From NCBI GenBank assembly GCA_963758025.1, contig CAVWUA010000001.1, positions 186,001 through 250,000 of the forward strand: a DNA stretch of 64,000 nt, in the 5' to 3' direction. This document shows positions 27,848 through 36,549 of this stretch, piece after piece. The notes under the pieces are model-generated. The model saw nothing but the letters and a program-made list of their open reading frames with translations, was not told the origin of the DNA and did no database searches. The stretch comes from CAVWUA01 sp963758025 (lineage in GTDB: Bacteria; Planctomycetota; Planctomycetia; Isosphaerales; Isosphaeraceae). The stretch's first letter is position 1; every line of letters begins with the position of its first letter. The translations under genes and the position numbers were made by a program.

Positions 27848-28015
27848 ACCGCCTTTCTCGCCGAGTACCACGGAGTCGGGTTCGCCGGGTCGTGGGATCG
27901 GTGCTCCCTGCGATCGGAGACGAACAGCCGGATCTGGTTGGCCCGCATCGTGCGCGGTCCGGAGCCTGGTCCGGACGGCTAACAGAGGAAGAACGTCACG
28001 AACAGTCGTTCGACC

Positions 28016-28453
28016 TTATGGATGTGGCAGGTGATCTTCTTGTAGCGGCTGTTCCTGTCGACGCCTAGTGGGGGACAATTCGAGCCGGTGCAGCGTACTC
28101 ATGCCGGCCGGGGTCTTGCCACGGTCCCGCGGTCGTGGCCGGGTCTGGCCGGTGAGGTCGAGCTCGCCGACGACGGCGGCGAGCAGCGGGTCACGGCGGA
28201 GGTCGTCTTGGTTGTTGAGGTCCACGTAGCCCAGAGCCAGTCCGCCGACCCGCTGGGCCAGGAGTTGCTCGACGGTGTGCTCGATGAGGCTGGGGTTGTG
28301 ATGGTCGGTGAAGCAGGCGGGGAACTGGCGGAGCAGCAAGGCGCCGCCGTCGGAAGTGTCGGAAGTGATGTCGCCGCCGTCGAAGTCGGTAAGGATTTCG
28401 CGGCGGCCGAGCAAGCGAAAGTCGAGGTAGGTGGCGTTATACTGTGTCTCCAT
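28016..28453 (-). pseudogene. IS1380-family transposase, N-terminal remnant
   Basis: From ATG 28453 the frame reads METQYNATYLDFRLLGRREI, FDGGDITSDTSDGGALLLRQ, HTVEQLLAQRVGGLALGYVDLNNQDDLRRDPLLAAVVGELD and RDRGKTPAGMSTLHRLELSP, which is the conserved N-terminal quarter of IS1380 transposases including the first catalytic-domain region. It stops after about 140 residues, where a full protein has over 400, so it is a decayed fragment. It abuts an IS630 fragment on the same strand. Confidence 0.75.
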
Positions 28454-28548
28454 TGGGCTGCCCGTTCTTGATGTCAGAGGCGGTTGTGACAAACCAACCT
28501 ATGGCACAAGGGGCGGCCCGATGTCATTCCCCTGGTGAGAAATTCGAG

Positions 28549-29106
28549 CTAGGTCTTCACCACGACGGGCAGGAGGTAGAACCCCGATTCGTCCACGAAA
28601 ACCAGCACCCGGCGCTCGGGTCGTTCCCGGTCCTGCAACTCCGGCCAGACCTCGTCTCGCCACCGCGCGATTGCCTCCTCGCCTCGCTGAAGAGCCCGCC
28701 GGATCGGTGCCTGCGGCGTCCAGTGGAGTCGCTTGAGTAGACGGACGACGTAACGCTTGTGATAGGTAATCCCGAATACCTCTTCGATTGTCTTGTCGAA
28801 ACGGGCACACGTCCAGACCCCGCCTCGGAACCCAATACGCCTCCGGCCCATGCCACAGGAACTCAGGGATCGAACGGAGTTGGGCCGGCGACAGTTTCAA
28901 AGGGGGGACCCGGAGAGCGATGGGCGTGGAGTGCTTCGGGTCCGCCCTGGTGAGTGAGCGCGGGCGAGCCAGCGGCTTACGATCTCCTCGGACACGTCAA
29001 GGGCTTCGGCGATGTCGCGTTGATGCCAGCCTTGCCGCTTCAATCGCAATGCCTGCGATCTCCGCCATTCACGCCAATTATCCGGGGCAGAGCCACTGGT
29101 TGCCAT
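28549..29106 (-). pseudogene. IS630-family transposase remnant with two frame changes
   Basis: Three frames read in order: WREWRRSQALRLKRQGWHQRDIAEALDVSEEIVSRWLARA (N-terminal HTH, 29106 down), then LSPAQLRSIPEFLWHGPEAY, then FDKTIEEVFGITYHKRYVVRLLKRLHWTPQAPI and RRVLVFVDESGFYLLPVVVKT to the stop at 28549. The last block holds the first catalytic Asp (VDES) of the DDE domain; the rest of that domain is missing. It is an old, inactive copy. Confidence 0.75.
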
Positions 29107-29147
29107 TCCGCCATTCGAGCGAAAACTTGACCTCCTTTGCGCGACGG

Positions 29148-29690
29148 TCAGTCACTACGAGCGTTCTCGATCGCGTTGGCGCCCGGGGATGGGAGCGCGT
29201 CGATCCCAATGTCCTCGGCGAGTTGCACCAGGGCCGTCATGGCCTGGAGCAGGTGGGCGGCCATATTCTTGGCGTGCGGCCCAATTGTTCCATGGCCGTC
29301 CGCGGCGGTGTGGGCTTCATCGGTAGCCTTCGTCGCTTCGAACAATTCGCGCCTGAGCGTTATCATGTGCTCGTTTTTTTCGAGATCGTGCCGCGCCTGG
29401 CCCATGGCCACCGATCCGGAACTCACACCCTGGATGCTTCGGTTGGCTGTGCTGATCAAGGTACGGGCCAGGCTATAGTCGTCCGGAGTCCTGCCCTCAG
29501 TAATTCTCTCCAGCGCCTGGGCGTGAGCTAGCGCGGAGAACAGGGCGGCCTGGCTCGCGTACAACTGGGCCCTCGCCTCCTTCTTCTGATCTCCCTTGTC
29601 CTCCTGAGGTGAGCGGGCCGCGGTTTGAGGCGACTGGCAGAACGACATCAGCAACAAGGCGGCGATGGGTAGGGCGATGCGTCGTCTCAT
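29148..29690 (-). CDS. Secreted helical protein of unknown function
   Basis: From ATG 29690 (preceded by CGGAGG on the minus strand) the product has a signal peptide MRRRIALPIAALLLMSFCQSPQTAA and about 155 mature residues rich in helix: QLYASQAALFSALAHAQALERITEGR, MITLRRELFEATKATDEAHTAADG, MAAHLLQAMTALVQLAEDIGID. Histidines recur on the helices (HAQA, HDLEKNEHM, AHTAADGHG, PHAKNM, AHLL), which could bind metal. It follows ureD on the same strand with a 66-base gap, so a link to nickel or urease is possible but not shown. Confidence 0.6.
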   Translation of the reverse strand: MRRRIALPIAALLLMSFCQSPQTAARSPQEDKGDQKKEARAQLYASQAALFSALAHAQALERITEGRTPDDYSLARTLISTANRSIQGVSSGSVAMGQARHDLEKNEHMITLRRELFEATKATDEAHTAADGHGTIGPHAKNMAAHLLQAMTALVQLAEDIGIDALPSPGANAIENARSD

Positions 29691-29756
29691 GGTCGTCGAA
29701 CCTCCGTTGCGAAAGGGAACTCGGGACGGGCCGGTTGGCATCTTCGATTCACTCAC

Positions 29757-30738
29757 TCAATGCGTAGCGGCCTCGAACTCCGGCAAATCCGGAGGGGTGG
29801 AAAACCAATGGTTCGTGGCCAGGTGGTTGGCGTCGAGCATCCAGGGCAATTCGTCGCCGGAGAGCCGGGCGGCCATTGTCAGCGCCAGCCGGGCCGCGGC
29901 GGCGATGACGCGTTCGCCATCCCGGCCGAGCAAGCGGACGCAGGTATCTCCAGAGGCCGTCTCCTGCACGGCGACCTCGCCATCGGGAAGGTCGGGGAGG
30001 ACGCTGGCCGGTACCGCGCCAGAGATGAACAGACTGGCGGCGGCTTCGGCGTCACCGAACTGCCAGCGCACCTGTTCGGGGTTCCAGGGGCCTTTCCAGG
30101 CGAACCGTTCGTGGAGAATTCGCCGGCCGCCGCGACGGATGCTCAGTTCCTGAACGATGCGATCAAAAGTAAACCGCTCGGGAGCCTGGGCGAAGCGGGT
30201 TCGGCCTGGCAGGAGGATATCGCCCCAGACGAGGTGGCCGCCCGGCTCCAGGTTGATCGTGGATCGCTGGTGATAGCGTGCGCCGGCGTAAGGGATGGTC
30301 GGCCCTGGCAGCAGGCAGAGCACCGCGCCGGCGGCCACCCGAACGTCATACCGCGCGGCGGCATGGTAGCGGGGGCACGGGTGGATGCGCCCGGCGGACT
30401 GGTTCGTGACGAAGCAGCGCACGCCCGGACCGACGTCGAGGTCCACGAGCTGTCCGTCGCCGTCGAGTAAGCCGGCCGTCAGGTTCATCAGGTACAGCAA
30501 GGAGGCCCCACCAGGCCGTTCGACGATCGGGTTGAAGACCCGTAGCGGGTTCTGAAAATAGGCCCGACCCAGTTCGACGGCGTCGCGCCCTCGTGCTTAC
30601 GAAGTTCGGTGCGCAGGCCGCCGACGTGGCCATCGGCGCGGTCGCCGGATCTCGATCGACCAGCTCCGGCGGTGATGGGAAGTCGGCCCGGGTAATCCGG
30701 GCCGAGAACGGCGGTGGTTCCAGTGGCGCGGTCTTCAC
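29757..30738 (-). CDS. ureD: Urease accessory protein UreD, frame interrupted twice
   Basis: The C-terminal 245 residues are in one frame (LYLMNLTAGLLDGDGQLVDLDVGPG, CFVTNQSAGRIHPCPR, GAVLCLLPGPTIPYAGARYHQ, GGHLVWGDILLPGR). The N-terminal part DGHVGGLRTELRKHEG and then RDAVELGRAYFQNPLRVFNP lie in neighbouring frames, changing near 30650 and 30590. Translation would begin at GTG 30738, overlapping the corrected ureG stop (GTGA). UreD (UreH) forms the scaffold that docks UreF and UreG on apo-urease and passes nickel into the active site. Two frame changes are more likely sequence errors than true decay, given the same pattern in other genes nearby. Confidence 0.85.
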
Positions 30739-31413
30739 GAGGACCGCACCGGGAGCCGGCTGCGTACCCATTGGGTCACCTGATCGACGTTCTGGTTTTG
30801 CCGGATGCTGGTGAACAGGAAGGGCGCATCTCCCGCATCCGCCGAGAGTCGCGATCCATGACATCGAGGTCAGCACCGACGTGCGGTGCCAGATCGATCT
30901 TGTTGATGACCAGGAGGTCACTTCGCGTGATCCCCGGTCCCCCCTTGCGCGGGATTTTGTCCCCCTCGGCCACGTCAATCACGTAGATCGCCACGTCGGC
31001 CAGTTCGGGCGAGAAGGTGGCGGCCAGGTTGTCTCCCCCGGACTCGATGATAACAACCTCCAGGCCGGGAAACGTTTGCTCGAGGTCGTGGATCGCCTGG
31101 AGGTTGACGCTGGCATCCTCACGGATCGCCGAATGCGGGCATCCTCCCGTCTCGACCCCGACGACGCGACCCTTGGGCAGCGCCTCGTTACGGATCAGGA
31201 ATTCGGCATCTTCCTTCGTGAAGATGTCGTTGGTGATGACCGCTAAATTGACATCCGGCCAGACGCCCTGGCGAGCACGAGCGTCAGGGCCGTCTTGCCC
31301 GAACCGACCGGCCCACCGATGCCGATGGTGAAGACGCGCCGGGTCGGCCCGGCATACGTGCCGTGGTCGTGGTCAGGATTGGAAGATTCGTGTGTAGAGT
31401 TGACTTTGTGCAT
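30735..31413 (-). CDS. ureG: Urease accessory GTPase UreG, frame interrupted twice
   Basis: Three frames in order give a complete SIMIBI GTPase. The first (ATG 31413) reads RRVFTIGIGGPVGSGKTALTL with the P-loop GPVGSGKT. After a change near 31270 it continues AVITNDIFTKEDAEFLIRNEALP, VGVETGGCPHSAIREDASVN (the Cys-Pro-His metal motif), VIIESGGDNLAATFSPELAD, IYVIDVAEGDKIPRKGGPGI and LVINKIDLAPHVGADL (G4 motif NKID). After another change near 30835 it ends GDAPFLFTSIRQNQNVDQV to TGA 30735-30737. UreG drives nickel insertion into urease by GTP hydrolysis. It overlaps ureF by 41 bases and ureD by GTGA. Confidence 0.88.
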
Positions 31414-32098
31414 GCGCGAGCACCTCATAGGCGGGGCTTAGACCGCCAAGACATTCCAGGGGAGCCATCGCCCAATGGTTCGCCAGTTCGGACTGGAGCG
31501 GGTGGAGGCGGGCGAGAACCTGCTGTCCGTGCGTGTGCCCGATCGGCACGGCGCGGACCGCCGCGGCGACCAGGCCGGCGGTGGCGTTCTGGAGAAATAA
31601 AGCCAATGCCTCCGCCGGTCCGGTTCCGGTCGCCGAGGCCAGAGCGCCGAAGACGGTGGCATGGTGCCAGGGGCCTCCACCGGTCGCACGTAACGAGGCG
31701 ATGGTTCGGCCCGACCAGGGCCAGCCAGCGGCCAGGCCGAGCAGAGCCTCACCCTGGTTGAGGCTCGCGCGCCGAAGCGTCGGTGCGGGCTTGCTGGCCG
31801 TCAGAAGGTCGTTCAAGTCGTCCAGTTCCTCCCAGGCGTCGTACCGGGCGCGAAGAACAGCGTGCGCGACGGCCAGACCGTCACCAGGGACGACGACCTC
31901 GGACAGCCAGGCGCGTACCCAGGCTTCCAGCTCGACCGGCCCCCGGACCTGGCGGCGGTGGACGGCCGCCTCCAGGCCCCAGGAATGGGAGTAGGCCCCG
32001 ATCGGCAGGGCCGAGTCGCAGAGCTGCACCAGCTGAAGTAGCCGGGTTGCGTCCTCGGCGGGCCGGATTGATCCGTTGACCGTCGTCACGTTGCTCAA
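31373..32098 (-). CDS. ureF: Urease accessory protein UreF
   Basis: The 241-residue all-helical protein has the family signature LVQLCDSALPIGAYSHSWGLEAAV near the start, then EAWVRAWLSEVVVPGDGLAVAHAV, WHHATVFGALASATG and PIGHTHGQQVLARLHP. UreF bridges UreD and the UreG dimer and gates nickel delivery. Its start, TTG 32098, would overlap the ureC TGA as TTGA; GTG 32089 is the alternative. The C-terminus overlaps the ureG start by 41 bases in another frame. Confidence 0.92.
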   Translation of the reverse strand: MSNVTTVNGSIRPAEDATRLLQLVQLCDSALPIGAYSHSWGLEAAVHRRQVRGPVELEAWVRAWLSEVVVPGDGLAVAHAVLRARYDAWEELDDLNDLLTASKPAPTLRRASLNQGEALLGLAAGWPWSGRTIASLRATGGGPWHHATVFGALASATGTGPAEALALFLQNATAGLVAAAVRAVPIGHTHGQQVLARLHPLQSELANHWAMAPLECLGGLSPAYEVLAHAQSQLYTRIFQS

Positions 32099-33831
32099 AA
32101 CAGGAAATACCTCTGGGTCATCGCCAGCGTCTTGGCGGCGTCCACGGGGAGCTGGTCGCCGTCGAGACGAACGAGGAACGTGTCGGGATCGATCTCGATC
32201 TTGCCGGTGTTACCGTTGTGGATCAGGTCCTTCTTCTGCAGTTCCCGCGTGTTATGCACCGGGATGACGATTCGCTCCAGGCCATAGCGATCGACGATTC
32301 CATCGTCGTAGCCGGCCTTCGAGACAAATGTGATGCACGACTTCTGGAGTGCCTTGCCATAGGCCCCGAACATGTCGCGCGGCAGGACCGGCTGAGGCGT
32401 CGGGATGCTGCCGTTGATGTCTCCCATCTGCTGCATCATGATGACGCCGCACTTGAAGACCGTCTCCGGCTTAATTCCGAAGAAGGCGGGGCGCCAGACG
32501 CACAGGTCGGCATATTTGCCGACCTCGATACTGCCGACGTGCTCGGAGAAGCCATGGACGATCGCCGGGTTAATTGTCAGTTTGGCGATGTTCCGCTTGA
32601 CCCGGAAGTTGTCGGCCTTCTCCCCCTTGCCGCCCCATTTCTCAGGGATGCCGCCGTAAAGCCGCTTCATCTTGTCGGCGGCCTGGAAGGTGCGGATGCC
32701 GGTCTCGCCGATGCGGCCCATGGCCTGGCTATCGGAGGTCATCACGCTGAGGATGCCGTAATCATGCAAGATGCCTTCGGCGGCCATCGTCTCGGCGCGA
32801 ACGCGGCTCTCGGCGAAGGCCAGGTCCGCCGGGTCGCTGGCGTTCAGGTTGTGGGTGACGATGACCATCGGCACCCCTTCGTCCACGCTGTTGATCGTGT
32901 ACGGACGGCTGGGGGCGTTGGTACTCGACGGCAGCATGTTATCGAAGGCGGCGATCTCCATGATATCCGGCGCGTGGCCGCCGCCGGCCCCTTCGGTGTG
33001 GTACGTGTGGATCGTGCGCCCACCGATCGCCGCCACGGTGTCGGCCAGATAGCCCGACTCGTTCATCGTGTCCGTGTGCAGCGTGATCTGAATGTCGAAC
33101 TTGTCTGCCACCTTCAGGGCCGAGTCGATCACGGCCGGGTCGGCGCACCAGTCCTCGTGGACTTTGAGGCCCGGCGCACCAGCACGGACCTGCTCCTCCA
33201 GCGGAGGAGTGGTGCTGCCGTTGCCTTTGCCCCACCAGGCGACGTTGACCGGCAGCCCCTCGGACGCCTGGAGCATCCGCTCGATGTGCCAGGGGCCGGG
33301 CGTGCAGGTCGTGGCGCGGGTGCCGGTGTTCGGGCCGGAACCGCCGCCGAGTAGCGTGGTGAAGCCCGCCTGCATGGCCGTCCAGCAGAGTTGCGGGCAG
33401 ATCCAGTGCACGTGCGCGTCGATGAGCCCCGGGGTGACGATGCTCCCCTCGGCCGAATAGACCTCGGTTCCCGGACCGATGATCAGGTCGGGGTCCACGC
33501 CGGCCTGAATCAGCGGGTTGCCCGCCTTGCCGATGCCGACGATCTTTCCCTCTCGGATGGCGATGTCCGCCTTGACGATGCCCCAGTGGTCGATGATCAG
33601 GGCGTTGGTGATAACCAGGTCGGCCGCCTTGAGCGTCTTCCGGTCCGCGATCGGGCAGACGCCCATGCCGTCGCGTGCGGTCTTACCCGTGGCGAAGACG
33701 ATCTCCTCGCCGTAGGTCGTGTGGTCCTTCTCGACCTCGACGAACAATTCGGTATCGGCCAGCCGGACCCGGTCGCCGGTCGTCGGACCGAAGACCTTGG
33801 CGTAGGCCCCCCGCGATAGTTTCATGCTCAT
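32095..33831 (-). CDS. ureC: Urease alpha subunit UreC
   Basis: The 578-residue protein is a complete urease catalytic subunit. Visible active-site residues are H140 and H142 (DAHVHW), the carbamylated Lys223 (GLKVHEDW), H252 (LHTDTMNE), H278 (IHTYHTEGAGGGHAPD), the catalytic His327 and the nickel Asp367 (TSDSQAMGR). The mobile-flap cysteine next to the catalytic His in most ureases is Thr here (VTHNLN instead of VCHHL), the one notable departure. Urea is hydrolysed to ammonia and carbamate at the two-nickel site in the cytoplasm. The gene lies between ureB (3-base gap) and ureF (overlap). Confidence 0.96.
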   Translation of the reverse strand: MSMKLSRGAYAKVFGPTTGDRVRLADTELFVEVEKDHTTYGEEIVFATGKTARDGMGVCPIADRKTLKAADLVITNALIIDHWGIVKADIAIREGKIVGIGKAGNPLIQAGVDPDLIIGPGTEVYSAEGSIVTPGLIDAHVHWICPQLCWTAMQAGFTTLLGGGSGPNTGTRATTCTPGPWHIERMLQASEGLPVNVAWWGKGNGSTTPPLEEQVRAGAPGLKVHEDWCADPAVIDSALKVADKFDIQITLHTDTMNESGYLADTVAAIGGRTIHTYHTEGAGGGHAPDIMEIAAFDNMLPSSTNAPSRPYTINSVDEGVPMVIVTHNLNASDPADLAFAESRVRAETMAAEGILHDYGILSVMTSDSQAMGRIGETGIRTFQAADKMKRLYGGIPEKWGGKGEKADNFRVKRNIAKLTINPAIVHGFSEHVGSIEVGKYADLCVWRPAFFGIKPETVFKCGVIMMQQMGDINGSIPTPQPVLPRDMFGAYGKALQKSCITFVSKAGYDDGIVDRYGLERIVIPVHNTRELQKKDLIHNGNTGKIEIDPDTFLVRLDGDQLPVDAAKTLAMTQRYFLF

Positions 33832-33834
33832 GGG

Positions 33835-34251
33835 TCAGACATCCTCCTTCGCGCCGACGCCGCCTTGCTGGCCGGGACGAGCGTCCTGACCGGGGTTGTA
33901 ATTGTCCCGCATGCGCTTCAAGGCCTCCGCACGCACGTCGGGGTCGTCGAGCTTGCCGTTGACCCAGCCACGGAAGCCATACACGCGGCGCTCGCCGGCG
34001 TAGGGCACCAGACGCAGGCTCATCACCTGGCCCGGTTCGAAGCGGATCGAGTTGCCAGCCGGCTGGTCGATGCGATAGCCATAGGCTTTCTCGCGGTCGA
34101 ACTTCAGCGCGGGGTTCACCTCGAAGAAGTGATAATGCGATCCGACCTGCACGGGACGGTCACCGGAATTGGTGACCCGCAGGACGATCGTCTCCCGCCC
34201 CTCGTTGATCGCGATGTCCCCCTGGGCCGTCTGGATCTCGCCGGGAATCAT
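33835..34251 (-). CDS. ureB: Urease beta subunit UreB
   Basis: The 138-residue protein matches UreB along its core: MIPGEIQTAQGDIAINEGRE, VGSHYHFFEVNPALKFDREKAYGYRIDQPAGNSIRFEPGQ and VYGFRGWVNGKLD (read in parts). The 25-residue tail NYNPGQDARPGQQGGVGAKE is longer than usual and disordered. UreB packs against UreA and UreC in the urease trimer and supports the flap. It is separated from ureA by 26 bases. Confidence 0.95.
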   Translation of the reverse strand: MIPGEIQTAQGDIAINEGRETIVLRVTNSGDRPVQVGSHYHFFEVNPALKFDREKAYGYRIDQPAGNSIRFEPGQVMSLRLVPYAGERRVYGFRGWVNGKLDDPDVRAEALKRMRDNYNPGQDARPGQQGGVGAKEDV

Positions 34252-34280
34252 GCCGTCTCCTCCAGGTTTGTTTGGCCTCA

Positions 34281-34580
34281 GCGGATGGGGGTCTGAAGCG
34301 TGACGAGCTTCGTTCCGTCAGGGAAGGTTCCCTCGACCTGGAGCAGGCCGAGCATTTCGGGAACCCCCTCCATCACGTCATCACGTGAAAGGACCTGGGT
34401 CCCTTCATACTGTAATTCGGGAACGGTCTTGCCGTCGCGAATCCCTTCGAGCACGTGGGCACTGATCAGGGCGACGGCCTCGGGATAGTTTAACTTCAGA
34501 CCGCGCGCACGACGCTCCTTGGCGACCTGGCTCGCCACATAGATCAGGAGCTTATCTCGCTCGTGATCGCTCAAGTGCAT
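34281..34580 (-). CDS. ureA: Urease gamma subunit UreA
   Basis: From ATG 34580, preceded by an AGGAGG ribosome site, the 100-residue subunit is full-length: MHLSDHERDKLLIYVASQVA, LNYPEAVALISAHVLEGIRDG, PEMLGLLQVEGTFPDGTKLVTLQTPI. The in-frame extension upstream has no homology and is not used. It heads the operon ureA-ureB-ureC-ureF-ureG-ureD; no ureE nickel chaperone is present in the window. Confidence 0.95.
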
Positions 34581-34955
34581 GCTGGATGCCTCCTGACCGG
34601 ATGGTGCTATCCGTCCGGCTGAACCCACAATGCGACGGGAACGCTTGCCGAGGGGAGGGGGGAGGAAAAGAGCCAGTGGCGGTGACGGAGGGATGACACC
34701 GCCGATCGCTGGCCGAACGGCCCCATGGCATTTGGCAAGAATAAGGCAAAGCCAGTACCGTTGCAAGAACTCTGCAGGAACTCGAAGATGTTTTTCAGGA
34801 ATCACGGCCCCTTGTTCCGAAACGGTCGTGCAACGGCACGGCGTTTGGCATAGGATGACAGGAGCCCGCTCCCTTTATTCTGAAGGCGCGGCTCCATCCC
34901 TTTCCCGTCGTCGCCGGAATCATCCGGCTTGGTTCGACAACCGGGAGGCATTCTG
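34581..34955. other. Divergent control region between the urease operon and a Tat-like protein gene
   Basis: No gene is seen in these 375 bases. On the minus strand TTGCAA (34761-34766), a 17-base spacer and TATTCT (34738-34743) form a candidate promoter for the urease operon with a leader of about 150 bases. No inverted repeat with obvious regulator character stands out. Confidence 0.4.
34738..34766 (-). promoter_or_regulatory. Candidate urease-operon promoter
   Basis: A -35-like TTGCAA and a -10-like TATTCT are separated by 17 bases, read on the minus strand toward ureA. Each box has four matches to the sigma-70 consensus. Confidence 0.35.
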
Positions 34956-35588
34956 ATGAGTGAACATGTCTCAAGACGAAAAATCCTGATGGCCGGTGGT
35001 GTTGGCCTGGCCGGTGTTGGCCTGGTCGGCGCGGCTGCGGAAGCGTACCGCAGGGGGACGTTGTCCGCTCGGGAGCTGCAACGGCTCCCCCGGATGCCCG
35101 AGATGATCCGGCCGACGGATCACGCGGCACTGGGCCGGAATGGGGTTCTGGAGGCCCCGTCTCGACCCGCGCTGGCCTCCCGGCTGGTCGAGTACCACAT
35201 TGCCCCGGGCGAGGGCCTGGAGGATCTCGGTGTGGATGTGAGACAGTCTGTCGCGGAGTTTGTTTGCGACCCCCGACATCCCAACCTTTTGCTCAACAAA
35301 GCGCAACGGGTTGCCTACGAAGTGGTGGAAGTTGCCTGGCAGCCTGGTCAGGGTTGGCCCGTTTATCGGAGCCGGGCACCGTTGAACGATCATGCCGTGG
35401 GCGTGCGATACGCGGGCGTTCCCCGTCATCAGATCGTCCTGCTCGACGACCGCGCGGTGTACGTTGGCAACCCGGGAGCCATCGGCGTCATCGACGGGAT
35501 TCAAGGCCCGCTCCGTGTGGATGTCAATGGTGAGGATCACGCCCAGCACCGGGGCTTCTACAAGATTCTGATCACGGCCCTCGCCTGA
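34956..35588 (+). CDS. Exported protein of unknown function with a Tat-like signal
   Basis: From ATG 34956 (CGGGAGG nine bases upstream) the 210-residue protein starts MSEHVSRRKILMAGGVGLAGVGLVGAAAEA, with twin Arg followed by KILM and a glycine-rich hydrophobic stretch, like a Tat or Sec signal. The mature part has two beta-rich blocks, LVEYHIAPGEGLEDLGVDVRQS and VRYAGVPRHQIVLLDDRAVYVGN, with no known catalytic motif. It diverges from the urease operon. Confidence 0.55.
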   Translation: MSEHVSRRKILMAGGVGLAGVGLVGAAAEAYRRGTLSARELQRLPRMPEMIRPTDHAALGRNGVLEAPSRPALASRLVEYHIAPGEGLEDLGVDVRQSVAEFVCDPRHPNLLLNKAQRVAYEVVEVAWQPGQGWPVYRSRAPLNDHAVGVRYAGVPRHQIVLLDDRAVYVGNPGAIGVIDGIQGPLRVDVNGEDHAQHRGFYKILITALA

Positions 35589-35783
35589 GAATGGAGAGGT
35601 CATCTCGCCCCCCGTTCCCTCCCCCCCGGGCCTCTTGAAGAACGGCCGTCCTGTACCTGATTTTGAAATTCTCCTGATTGTTTCCGATCCACCCGACAGA
35701 TAAATAGCGCATGTCCCTCGGAGGATCGAGGGCGCATCGCTCTCCCTCACCGGCAAGGGCCGGATTCCACGAGGAGGTCATCC

Positions 35784-36233
35784 ATGCGGTCCTGCATGGT
35801 CGCCACATTGTTTCTGTTCGGGTTGATCGGTGTCCATTCCGCTTCGGGGCAAGGTCCGGCGGTCGGACCTGTCATGCCGTACGCACCCGGACCGGTGTGC
35901 GTCTCACCCGCCCCCGCGGGACACGTTCACCACCACGGGGCGAATTGCCGGCCGGGCTACTGCGGTCCCGAAGTGGGATGTTGCCACCATCCCTTCTGCA
36001 AGCGCTTTCCCTGCGCAAGTTATCTGGAATATAAGTGCGACCCGCTCCCGCCGGTCGTGCTCTCCGCTTATGCTGAGGACGACAAATTCAACTGCCCACG
36101 GTTCCAGCTCGGGGATGCCACGCCGCACTTCCCTCACTACTGGTATCCGGGGCAGTCGTACCCGCTGCCACACGACTACGGAGTCCGACCCGCGGAGGAA
36201 GGTGGCCTCTCAGGACGCGGCCGGGGCCTCTGA
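35784..36233 (+). CDS. Secreted His/Cys/Pro-rich protein
   Basis: After a signal peptide (MRSCMVATLFLFGLIGVHSASG) the 150-residue product is rich in Pro, His, Cys and Tyr, for example PAGHVHHHGANCRPGYC, EVGCCHHPFCKRFPCASYLEYKC and HFPHYWYPGQSYPLP. Eight cysteines and a HHH cluster suggest disulfides and metal binding. Small proteins of this kind recur in planctomycete genomes; no function is known. A strong terminator follows. Confidence 0.6.
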   Translation: MRSCMVATLFLFGLIGVHSASGQGPAVGPVMPYAPGPVCVSPAPAGHVHHHGANCRPGYCGPEVGCCHHPFCKRFPCASYLEYKCDPLPPVVLSAYAEDDKFNCPRFQLGDATPHFPHYWYPGQSYPLPHDYGVRPAEEGGLSGRGRGL

Positions 36234-36273
36234 GACTACGTGGGGCTTCCCGCTCGAACGACGATGTCTGATG

Positions 36274-36308
36274 ACGGCCATCCCGGAGGAATCCGGGATG
36301 GCCGTTTT
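36274..36308 (+). terminator. Rho-independent terminator
   Basis: ACGGCCATCCCGGA (36274-36287) pairs perfectly with TCCGGGATGGCCGT (36292-36305) around GGAA and is followed by TTT. Confidence 0.8.
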
Positions 36309-36549
36309 GCTGGAAAGATCTGTTCATGCACGACAATGGGCTGAACTCGCACGCGCCACCTTACCGATAAAACCGGCAAGAGTTTGCGGGGACCGCTCGG
36401 GCGTTTGTCGATCCCGGTACTCTTCTACTTGCCAGTCCGATTCGACTGGTCACATTCCCCCCCTCTGAGGCGTGTGGCAAATTCCACGATGAATCGATGA
36501 AACCCGGACCCCGCGCGAAGAGGCGAAGGGGTCCCCGGAGGTCACGTTC

